Positions 1-6,803 of a stretch of 18,152 nt of DNA are shown here, piece after piece. This stretch comes from an uncultured Lachnospiraceae bacterium (GTDB lineage: Bacteria > Bacillota > Clostridia > Lachnospirales > Lachnospiraceae), in NCBI GenBank assembly GCA_900548905.1, contig URMK01000090.1, positions 1 through 18,152 on the forward strand, written 5' to 3'. The notes beneath the pieces were generated by a model that did no database searches, had not been told where the DNA came from, and saw nothing but the letters and a program-made list of their open reading frames with translations. The position numbers were made by a program, and so were the translations under genes. Positions within the stretch are counted from its first letter, which is position 1; every line of letters starts with the position of its first letter.

Positions 1-41
1 CAGGGAAAAGCGGGGAGGGAAGCCGCAGGACACAAAGGGCC

Positions 42-55
42 GTCTGAACTGTTAC
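42..55. repeat. Partial copy of the GTAACAGTTCAGAC repeat
   Basis: The 14 bases here are identical to 6788-6801 inside the 34-bp palindrome (15 of 16 if two more bases are included). Only one half of the palindrome is evident. It sits about 16 nt after the stop codon of the HAMP kinase gene. A 14-base match alone is suggestive; the shared position just after a gene end supports a real repeat. Confidence 0.4.
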
Positions 56-70
56 TGCTCGTTACAAATT

Positions 71-1465
71 TCAGCAAATATCCTGCTGTTCAAAAATCAC
101 GGAAACCCGGGTTCCCTGTCCTACTTTGCTTTCTATATGCAGCCCGGCATGATGCAGCGCGGCAATCTGGCTGCACAGGGCAAGTCCCAGACCGACGCCC
201 CCCTCCTTTTTGCTCCGGGATTTATCCACCATATAAAAGGCTTCGGTAACCCGGGATATCTCCTCCTCGGGAATCCCTTTTCCCTGGTCGGAAACACTGA
301 TTTCCCCCTCCCGGGCTTCCAGCAGGATACAATCCCCTTCCTTTCCGGCTTTTATGGCATTGTCGATGAGATTGAGCAGAAGGCTTTCAAAAAGATCCTT
401 ATCCAGCATATGTGCCTGCCCTTCGGCTCTCGTTTCCAGGCGCATTCCCTTCTCACTGAGCTGGTACTGCTCCAGCCGGGCGACGTTTGCAAAAAGCTCT
501 CCGATATCCACTTCCTCCATATGGATGCTGTCATTGTCATACAGTCCGATCAGGCTCATGAGCTTGCCGGAAAGACGTTCCAGCCTCCGGCACTCCTCAT
601 GGATATGGAGCAGGGCCTTGTTCCGGCGCTCCTGATCCACTTTCACATGGAGCAGGGTATCGGAATAGCCGATAATGGATGTCATAGGTGTTTTCAATTC
701 ATGGGTAAGGCTGCCCAGCAGCTGCTTGCGCTGCAGGGAAACCTGCTCCAGCTGGGTTACCTGCTCCTCAATCCGGTCCGCCATCCGGTTAAAGGAGGCC
801 GCCATCTCTCCCACCTCATCGCGGGATTTCACTCCGGCACGGCGGTTCAGGCCGCCTTCACTGATATCCGAGGCCGCCCTTTGCAGCTCGCGTAAAGGGG
901 CCAGCAGCCTCCTGGTAAGCAGGAAAATAACCAGCACCGATATGCCTGCCGCCGCCAGATAAATCTCCAGAAACAGCGCGGCCTGCTTTTCCATATCCTC
1001 ATAAACCCCGGAAATATCCGCCACCAGTACCACCCGGTAATCCGCAGGGGAATCCATGGGGATTTTTTTCCCCATTATCAGGATCCGTCTTCCCCTTACC
1101 TCCCTGGTATCCACAGCCGGCTCCGCATGGCCCCACCGTTCGTCCCCGGGATGAACCAGTTCATAATCCGTAAGGTTGCAGAGCACTTCCTCTTCCTTTA
1201 CAAGAATGTACCGGGAGGCTCCGTATTTTTTGATAAGGAAATTAAAAAAAGAGCTTCTGGTAGCCTCACTGTAACCCAAAAGCTCACTTTCCCCGATTTC
1301 CCTTCCCAGCGCATAAGCGGTTGCCTGAAGCTGCTGCTCGTAGCTTTCGGTGGTTTTCTCCACGTTATAGCGTAACGTCTGTCCGATCACCGCGGCGCCG
1401 GATACCCCGGTCGCCAGAAACAGCGTAGCCGTGGTTACCAGGGATAATTTCTTCCAAAGCTTCAT
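71..1465 (-). CDS. HAMP-domain sensor histidine kinase
   Basis: Membrane sensor kinase of a two-component pair (464 aa). A first membrane segment lies at about residues 8-30, an extracellular sensing region at about 31-160, and a second membrane segment at about 163-184. HAMP follows at about 185-238. The HisKA motif SLTHELKTP places the phospho-accepting His at 255. The ATPase part has the N box NLIDNAIKAG (365-374), G1 motif DQGKGIP (393-399) and a GLGLAL G2 motif, so all catalytic parts are present. The ATG is preceded by GGAGG with 8 nt spacing, inside the end of the response regulator gene, whose stop codon is only 3 nt upstream, so the two are translationally linked. The ligand cannot be read from the sequence. 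A palindromic-repeat fragment begins about 16 nt past the stop. Confidence 0.93.
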   Translation of the reverse strand: MKLWKKLSLVTTATLFLATGVSGAAVIGQTLRYNVEKTTESYEQQLQATAYALGREIGESELLGYSEATRSSFFNFLIKKYGASRYILVKEEEVLCNLTDYELVHPGDERWGHAEPAVDTREVRGRRILIMGKKIPMDSPADYRVVLVADISGVYEDMEKQAALFLEIYLAAAGISVLVIFLLTRRLLAPLRELQRAASDISEGGLNRRAGVKSRDEVGEMAASFNRMADRIEEQVTQLEQVSLQRKQLLGSLTHELKTPMTSIIGYSDTLLHVKVDQERRNKALLHIHEECRRLERLSGKLMSLIGLYDNDSIHMEEVDIGELFANVARLEQYQLSEKGMRLETRAEGQAHMLDKDLFESLLLNLIDNAIKAGKEGDCILLEAREGEISVSDQGKGIPEEEISRVTEAFYMVDKSRSKKEGGVGLGLALCSQIAALHHAGLHIESKVGQGTRVSVIFEQQDIC

Positions 1466-1468
1466 TCC

Positions 1469-2134
1469 CTAATCCTCCAACCGATAACCTGTCTTGGGGA
1501 TCGTACGGATCACCTCAAAAAAGTCCAGTTTTTTGCGCAGGCGCCCGATATGTACATCCACCGTTCTTGTTTCTCCCATGTAATCGCTTCCCCATACCCG
1601 GCTCAGAAGCTGCTCCCTGGAAAACGCCACGTTTTTATTTCCGGCAAGCAGCACCAGCAGTTCGTATTCCATAGGTTTTAACGCCACCGGCTTACCCCCT
1701 TTGGTTACCTGGTGTTCCTTCCTGTTGATGCGCACATCCCGTATTTCTATTATTTCCCTGCCCCGTCCGGTACGCTGCAGGACCTTTTCGATGCGCACCA
1801 ACAGCTCCAGCACCTCAAAAGGCTTGACTATGTAATCCTCCGCTCCCGCCCGCAGGCCATGCACCTTGGATACCACATCCGCCTTTGCCGTCAGATATAT
1901 CACAGGGATTCCGGCCGTCTGCATAGCATCCATAAGCTGGAAACCGTCTTTTCCGGGAAGCATAATATCCAGCAGGGCCAGTGCATAATCCGGAAAGCAT
2001 TCCCCTTGCACAGCCGCTTCCGCCTCTTCTCCGTCAAACAGAGGAACAGGGTCATAGCCGGCGGCTTCCAGATTCATGCAGATAAGCTCGGAAATCGCCG
2101 TGTCATCCTCTATTACCAATATTTTTGTTTTCAT
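1469..2134 (-). CDS. OmpR/PhoB-family response regulator
   Basis: DNA-binding partner of the adjacent HAMP kinase (221 aa). The receiver domain (about 1-118) has the acidic pair at D10/D11, the phosphorylation site D56 in LLDIMLP, and K104 in YIVKPF. A winged-helix DNA-binding domain occupies about 125-221 (LKPMEYELL, TVDVHIGRLRKKL, TGYRLED). The frame is open upstream to 2275, but the receiver fold begins exactly at MKTKILVIEDD, so the ATG at 2134 is the start; the added 47 residues would not resemble any part of the family. The ribosome site is weak (AGGCGGGA). I see no convincing promoter in 2135-2273. The target genes are unknown; no transporter or resistance gene follows within the window. 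Confidence 0.93.
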   Translation of the reverse strand: MKTKILVIEDDTAISELICMNLEAAGYDPVPLFDGEEAEAAVQGECFPDYALALLDIMLPGKDGFQLMDAMQTAGIPVIYLTAKADVVSKVHGLRAGAEDYIVKPFEVLELLVRIEKVLQRTGRGREIIEIRDVRINRKEHQVTKGGKPVALKPMEYELLVLLAGNKNVAFSREQLLSRVWGSDYMGETRTVDVHIGRLRKKLDFFEVIRTIPKTGYRLED

Positions 2135-2273
2135 TTTTATTCCCGCCTTTTTCACCTTATTAAGTGTAACACAGAATGCACGGAAAAAAAGCACCAAAAT
2201 GTAAACATACCTACCATTCCCGGGTGCAGATAAAAAAAGTTGGTGCCGCCATTCTCTGGCAGCTATCCCATGC

Positions 2274-2322
2274 AAAAAACACCGTTCTGCCGTTGGATAT
2301 GTTCCGACTCACAAAAACGGTG
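2274..2322 (-). terminator. Intrinsic terminator after spoVAE
   Basis: On the minus strand CACCGTT (2322-2316) pairs with AACGGTG (2286-2280), followed directly by six T (2279-2274). The 29-nt loop can form a smaller inner stem (2308-2303 with 2297-2292, one mismatch). It lies 30 nt past the spoVAE stop and upstream of the response-regulator gene, so it probably isolates the sporulation gene from the two-component pair. Confidence 0.62.
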
Positions 2323-2351
2323 CCTTTCCGTAACGTAATGGCGCTTGTTCT

Positions 2352-2708
2352 TTATTTTTTCATTTTGGGGCTGAAAATAAGCGAAGCCAGGTATCCGAAT
2401 ATAAGTGCCGCCGCCGTCCCTACGGCCCCGGCCTTGAAGCCGCCGGCAAACAGGCCCAGAAAGCCTTGTTCATCCACCGCTTCCTTCACGCCCTTCATCA
2501 GCGTATTTCCGAAACCAAGCAGCGGTACGCTGGCGCCTGCCCCCGCGAATTCCTGAAATGGCTCATACAGGCCGATAGCCCCCAGCAAAGCTCCGGTACA
2601 TACCAGCAGAACCATAATCCGCCCGGGCATCAGCTTGGTTTTTTCCATGAGTATCTGTACAAGCGCGCAAATCAGTCCGCCTACCCAAAAAGCATTTATA
2701 TAATCCAT
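2352..2708 (-). CDS. spoVAE: Stage V sporulation protein AE (SpoVAE)
   Basis: Small integral membrane protein of the SpoVA family, whose members form the inner-membrane channel that loads dipicolinic acid into the forespore and releases it at germination. I recognise the N-terminal pattern INAFWVGGLICALVQILM, the central GLYEPFQEFAGAGASVPLLG segment and the GFGNTLMKG motif, which match SpoVAE (SpoVAEb) proteins. The 118-residue length fits the family. An upstream ATG at 2726 exists, but GGAG sits 8 nt before the ATG at 2708, which I therefore chose. In most spore formers this gene follows spoVAC and spoVAD; here it stands alone between an FtsX permease and a two-component system, with its own sigma-G-like promoter and a terminator. 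It could be an extra paralogue; the main spoVA operon would be elsewhere. Confidence 0.88.
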   Translation of the reverse strand: MDYINAFWVGGLICALVQILMEKTKLMPGRIMVLLVCTGALLGAIGLYEPFQEFAGAGASVPLLGFGNTLMKGVKEAVDEQGFLGLFAGGFKAGAVGTAAALIFGYLASLIFSPKMKK

Positions 2709-2750
2709 TTCTATCGCTCCAATCATTACAAAATCATTTCATCTATCCTG

Positions 2751-2779
2751 TATTATGGAGCAATTTACAAAAATTATAC
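2751..2779 (-). promoter_or_regulatory. Sigma-G-like forespore promoter of spoVAE
   Basis: On the minus strand GTATA (2779-2775) is followed after 17 nt by CATAATA (2757-2751). This matches the sigma-F/sigma-G pattern known from Bacillus (GnATA, about 17 nt, CATnnTA), and the gene behind it is a known forespore gene class. The implied transcript would have a leader of about 35 nt. A TATAAT overlaps the -35 element but lacks a sigma-A -35, so I favour the sporulation sigma factor. Confidence 0.6.
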
Positions 2780-2807
2780 CCGCTTTTCATTTTTTAAAAA
2801 TTCATAG

Positions 2808-2870
2808 TTCAAACTTCGCAGGTACCAAATGGCCTTCCGCCCGCCGGCATACGGCAAATGTGCCTGGCGA
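2808..2870. repeat. Decayed copy of palindromic repeat, in the 3' end of the FtsX gene
   Basis: Positions 2809-2838 match the left arm of the large palindrome at 11793-11874 with only three differences over the first 28 bases. The other half (2852-2870) is a degraded inverted counterpart, so the element has lost its perfect hairpin. It overlaps the last codons of the FtsX permease: the residues RPFGTCEV and the stop codon are read from it. The simplest explanation is insertion of a repeat into the gene end, followed by decay. Confidence 0.65.
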
Positions 2871-5163
2871 GACCATAAACGGCAAGCAAAGCGGTAATTA
2901 ATACTATGCCTGTAATCGTTCCCGCTGCGGCGAAGGGAATGCTCCACGGAATGCCCCAGAAGGTTGTGATCAGGCTGGTAAAAAGGATCATATGAAGAGG
3001 GATTCCCAGAATGCACCCTGCCGCACATCCGCAGGCCGCGCAGAAAACCGCCTCGGCAAGCATCATTTTTACCAGCTGCCTGTCACTCATGCCGATTGCC
3101 CGCATCACACCATATTGCTTCTGCCTTGCTGCCGCGCTCATGGCAATGGTATTCCTGATATGGAACACGGTTATTGATGCAATGATAAAAAGGAAGCCAT
3201 AGGCAAGCAGGGAAAACGCCGTATAGAAATCCTTCTGCTCCCGGACCGGCAGGAATTTATCCGAAAAAACCACCCCATCCGTAAACAGGGCCTTCACGGC
3301 GGCCACATCACCGGCGGAGGCATTTCGCTGAAACTGTACGTCAATAATTGTGTAATCTTCCTGCCCGGTAAGCCCGGTAAAGGTCTGCTCGGAGCAGATA
3401 ACCGTTTCGCATCCATCCCCGCGCGCCAGTGGGGAATCCGATAAAATCCCGGCTACGGTAACCGTATGCTCCCGGCCGTTTACCGTCAGCGAAATCCGAT
3501 CCCCGGCATGGACGGCGGAAGTGCCGGCTACCAGCAATACCTGGTTTTCTTCTTGCATTACCGGTTCAACCGCACCCTCCGCGAGGGATCCTTGCGCCCA
3601 TGCGAACTGGTTTTCTTCATAAGAAATCAGGTTTATCTGTTTGGTGCTGCCGCCGATGACACCGGGGATATCATAGGCAAACATACGGCCGTAAGCGCGT
3701 TTAACCCTGCTGTTTTCTTTGACCGCCGTAAAAAGGCTCTTTTCGATGGAGCAGGTGTTGTCCGTGCTTACAACGGAAAGCTCCGGTGTCCATGGCAGGG
3801 GCAGCATGGCATTTTTCATGAAATCCGTTATGGTGGAGAATGCCAGAAAAAGAATAATGCAGACCGCATAAGCGCCTGCCATCAGGAAAAAAATCTTTCC
3901 GGCTTCCCATGCATGAAGAATCCCCAAAGAGGTTTCTACTTTTAAGAAGCGGATACCTCTGCATTTCCGGAGCCCCTTTCCATATCCGGCATTCCCCGAA
4001 ACAGCCGTCAGCGGGGATACCCGTGCCGCTTTCCCCGCCGGTGAACGGCCGGCTAAAAGTACGGTAAGAAGCCCAAGGGAGACACCGGCGGCAATGCTGA
4101 CGGGGCTGATGCTGAAAACCGGCATAAAGGAAAGCCGTTCCGGGCTGATTGCCCGCATCATGGCAGATACCGCCCATACCACTGCAACCGCAGCGGCAAT
4201 GCCGGCAGGAATGGCACTTTTACACCAATACAGACCTTCCCGCCGTACAAAGCGCATGATCTGCCTTCTTGTGGCTCCCAGGCAGCGCAGTCTCCCGAAG
4301 AATTCCGTCCTCTGTATCACGTTACTGTTCATACTCCCCGCAATCATCAGGACACAGGTGAGCATGACAATGCCGGAAAGAAGAAGGGCAATCCCATAAA
4401 TCCGGGATATATTGCTGCCTTCCTTCCGTCCCAGCATGCTTAAAAGAGTTTCATTTTTCACCACCTGATCCGGAGATAAAGAAAGCTGGTTTTGGATATA
4501 CGAAACCACCTTCTGCATATTGGCAAACCGGGAAAACTGTACCACATACCGGCATTTGGCCGACGCATTGCCGGAACTGCCTGCAAGCGCCTGCATACCC
4601 GCTGCAGTCAGGCACGCTATCCTGCTTTCCCCGGAAAGGAGACAGCCGGCGGCAGATCCGTCCAGGAACCCGCTGACGGTAAAAGAAGCGCTGCCGCCGC
4701 CGGGAAGTGTCAGCACAAAGGAATCACCCGTCTTCAGAGCATGGCTTTCTTGCAAAGCAGATGAAACGGCTATCTCATCTGCTCTGTCGGGATACATTCC
4801 TTCCGTCAGCATGCCCGGAAAAAGCCCTGCGGATACCTGCCCGTCCTGCCCCACAACCGCCAACGGCTGACCGGCATAAGTATAACCGGCATCTCCTGAG
4901 ACCAAAAGCTGCCAGCCGGAGACTTTAACTTCCGGCAGGCCGGATATTAACGCCGCCATGGTTTCCCCTGTCAAAGAAAACCCATAATGCCAGTTTCCAT
5001 TCCTGTACACTGTTCTTCTGAGTTCTCCCTGCAGATACCCATCCGCAAGGCCGAACATTGCCGTTACCAGAAAAACCGCAAGCATAATGCAGATACGTGT
5101 CATCCGGCTCTGCTTTCTGTGGATTCCGGCAGATAAGGCGATTAAGCCCAGATAGTTTTTCAT
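2809..5163 (-). CDS. FtsX-like ABC transporter permease
   Basis: Large polytopic permease (784 aa) with the MacB/FtsX two-module layout. A membrane helix at about 21-40 is followed by an extracellular region to about 250, a first FtsX helix block at about 255-371 with the cytoplasmic motif FFGRLRCLGATRRQIMRF (288-305), then a second helix (421-445), a second extracellular region, and a final FtsX block (650-766) with the matching motif QYGVMRAIGMSDRQL (683-697). Such permeases work with a separate ATPase to move lipids, peptides or lipoproteins or to drive mechanotransmission; none is encoded next to it here. The frame is open to 5613 but that stretch overlaps the response regulator gene, so I start at MKNYLGL. 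It begins 65 nt after the regulator with no terminator between, so co-transcription is likely. Its last residues come from a palindromic repeat. Confidence 0.88.
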   Translation of the reverse strand: MKNYLGLIALSAGIHRKQSRMTRICIMLAVFLVTAMFGLADGYLQGELRRTVYRNGNWHYGFSLTGETMAALISGLPEVKVSGWQLLVSGDAGYTYAGQPLAVVGQDGQVSAGLFPGMLTEGMYPDRADEIAVSSALQESHALKTGDSFVLTLPGGGSASFTVSGFLDGSAAGCLLSGESRIACLTAAGMQALAGSSGNASAKCRYVVQFSRFANMQKVVSYIQNQLSLSPDQVVKNETLLSMLGRKEGSNISRIYGIALLLSGIVMLTCVLMIAGSMNSNVIQRTEFFGRLRCLGATRRQIMRFVRREGLYWCKSAIPAGIAAAVAVVWAVSAMMRAISPERLSFMPVFSISPVSIAAGVSLGLLTVLLAGRSPAGKAARVSPLTAVSGNAGYGKGLRKCRGIRFLKVETSLGILHAWEAGKIFFLMAGAYAVCIILFLAFSTITDFMKNAMLPLPWTPELSVVSTDNTCSIEKSLFTAVKENSRVKRAYGRMFAYDIPGVIGGSTKQINLISYEENQFAWAQGSLAEGAVEPVMQEENQVLLVAGTSAVHAGDRISLTVNGREHTVTVAGILSDSPLARGDGCETVICSEQTFTGLTGQEDYTIIDVQFQRNASAGDVAAVKALFTDGVVFSDKFLPVREQKDFYTAFSLLAYGFLFIIASITVFHIRNTIAMSAAARQKQYGVMRAIGMSDRQLVKMMLAEAVFCAACGCAAGCILGIPLHMILFTSLITTFWGIPWSIPFAAAGTITGIVLITALLAVYGLARHICRMPAGGRPFGTCEV

Positions 5164-5228
5164 ATGCTTCCCATCCTTTCCCTGAAGAAAGTATAGCAGC
5201 TCTGCCTTACTGTCCGGTGAACAGCAGC

Positions 5229-6728
5229 TTACAATTCCGTAAGGTTCGTCTTTCTTTCCTTCAGATATTCCGCCGGGCTGACACCTGTCACCGAACGGAA
5301 TATCCGGCTGAAATAAAACTGATCGGCAAACCCTACCATGGATGCCACATCTTTGATAAACAGATCCTTGTTTTCTTCCATGATTTCCCTGGCTTTTTCC
5401 ACCCGGAAAACCGCCAGCCGTTTGCTGAAGCTTGTACTGCTGTATTTCCGGAACAGGCGGCTCAGATAGGTCTGGGAAATTCCGAATACCGTACATATTT
5501 TCTGTGCGGAAAGAGGCTCCGAAAGGTGTTCTTTTATGTAGGCTTCTATTCTGCTGAAAAATTCCGGGGTGTCGATTTTGCTCCGCTGTACCTCTTCCAT
5601 CCGGTTCCTGCACAGAAGCTGGCAGATATTTTCTGCCAGCTTATTCATATTTTCCGCATAATAAAACGCGTCGTCTATAATGTATTCACTGTTTTCCACC
5701 GATTCATTCAACATGTTTTCACTGCGGAAGATACGGAAGATTTCCCGCACCTTTTCCTCCACATACAGCTGGGTATAACCCTTCTCCTCCCAGACGGCAA
5801 AGAGTGCCGGGATTTCCTCTTCCATCTGCCTGTAATTCCGTTCCTTTATGAGTAATTCCAGCCGGTTCCATGTTACACGGTCCGGCTCCGGCCTCTGTTC
5901 GGTTTCGGGAAAGGGCTGATCCACATCAAGAATCTGGTTTTTGCCGATAATAAGTCTGTGATCCAACGTATAATATAGGCTGCGTATGACATGGGAAAGC
6001 TGCCCGGCCCGGACCGGGGTTTCTTTGAGAACCAGCGTATAGAAAGCCAGCGTGCGCTTTTCTTTTTCCAGAAGATGCATCATAAGCTGGTAAAAGCTGT
6101 TATGGAACAGCAGCTTTCCCGGACAGATATAGAGGGCCTCCACTTCATCTCTTCCATATACCATCATCTGTTCTTCTTTGATGGAGAATATTTCAATTCC
6201 CCTGGATTCGACGAATCTTCTCGGCAGGCTGTTTTTACGCAGCAGGGCGATATAATATTCATCCTCTGAAAATATCCGGTAAAAACGCGGTGATTCTGAA
6301 AAAGTTCCGGTACACATGTCCCGGATAACCTGATTGCGCAGTCCATAATAGTATTCATCCAGTTTCCCTTCGAGGATACGCATGCTTTCCTGGAGGGCGG
6401 ACGGCTTCACCGGCTTCAGGATATAGTCACAGACTCCGTAGCGCAGTGCCGACTGGGCATAGGAGAATTCCTGATAGCCGCTGACTATAACGGAAAGAAT
6501 ATCCGGATATTTCTCCTTCACCCGCTTCACAAGGGCTATGCCGTCCATGACCGGCATTCTGACATCCGTGATCAGGATATCCGGATTAAGCTCTTCCAGC
6601 TGTTCCAGGGCGCTTTTCCCATTTTCCGCCGTCCCCGCCACCTGGAAATCCGGGCATTTGATTTTAATGATTGTACAAAGGTGCTGCAATGCAGCCGGTT
6701 CATCTTCCGCTATAAATACCTGATACAT
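5229..6728 (-). CDS. YesN-type response regulator, receiver plus AraC HTH
   Basis: Transcription regulator (499 aa) paired with the upstream YesM-type kinase. The N-terminal receiver has E8/D9/E10, phosphorylation site D55 in LITDVRMP, and K105 in YILKPV. A linker of about 270 residues follows, with no domain I can name. The C-terminal AraC/XylS double helix-turn-helix (about 392-490) shows ISQTYLSRLFRKYS and the family signature GFADQFYFSRIFRSVTGVSP. YesN-type regulators usually activate nearby sugar transport and polysaccharide-use operons; the likely target is the permease operon starting at 13787 (inference). The start codon is ATG, but the nearest purine-rich site (AAAGGG) is about 14 nt away, so translation may depend on coupling to the kinase gene 50 nt upstream. 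Confidence 0.94.
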   Translation of the reverse strand: MYQVFIAEDEPAALQHLCTIIKIKCPDFQVAGTAENGKSALEQLEELNPDILITDVRMPVMDGIALVKRVKEKYPDILSVIVSGYQEFSYAQSALRYGVCDYILKPVKPSALQESMRILEGKLDEYYYGLRNQVIRDMCTGTFSESPRFYRIFSEDEYYIALLRKNSLPRRFVESRGIEIFSIKEEQMMVYGRDEVEALYICPGKLLFHNSFYQLMMHLLEKEKRTLAFYTLVLKETPVRAGQLSHVIRSLYYTLDHRLIIGKNQILDVDQPFPETEQRPEPDRVTWNRLELLIKERNYRQMEEEIPALFAVWEEKGYTQLYVEEKVREIFRIFRSENMLNESVENSEYIIDDAFYYAENMNKLAENICQLLCRNRMEEVQRSKIDTPEFFSRIEAYIKEHLSEPLSAQKICTVFGISQTYLSRLFRKYSSTSFSKRLAVFRVEKAREIMEENKDLFIKDVASMVGFADQFYFSRIFRSVTGVSPAEYLKERKTNLTEL

Positions 6729-6769
6729 ATTTTGTTAAACATCCCTTTCTTCCTGTAATACGGAACCGC

Positions 6770-6803
6770 TTGTAACAGTTAAGACCTGTCTGAACTGTTA
6801 CAA
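6770..6803. repeat. 34-bp palindromic repeat at the end of the YesM kinase gene
   Basis: Arms 6770-6780 and 6793-6803 are perfect 11-bp inverted repeats (TTGTAACAGTT / AACTGTTACAA), and inner AGAC / GTCT extend the pairing so that nearly the whole 34 bp is one palindrome with a single mismatched pair. It covers the last seven codons and stop of the kinase gene and runs into the gap before the response regulator. There is no T-run, so it is not a standard terminator; it may stabilise or attenuate the transcript. A 14-bp core recurs at 42-55. Confidence 0.7.

Noticed and set aside
137..895. Long plus-strand open frame (252 codons)
   Set aside because: It lies wholly opposite the HAMP kinase gene, whose domains are unambiguous, and its product has low-complexity, shadow-like composition.
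5164..5613. N-terminal extension of the FtsX permease frame
   Set aside because: It overlaps the C-terminal AraC domain of the YesN regulator in another frame and resembles no transporter sequence; the membrane anchor begins just after MKNYLGL.
5097..5855. Plus-strand open frame (252 codons)
   Set aside because: Antisense to the YesN regulator and FtsX genes; no recognisable domain and no ribosome site evident.
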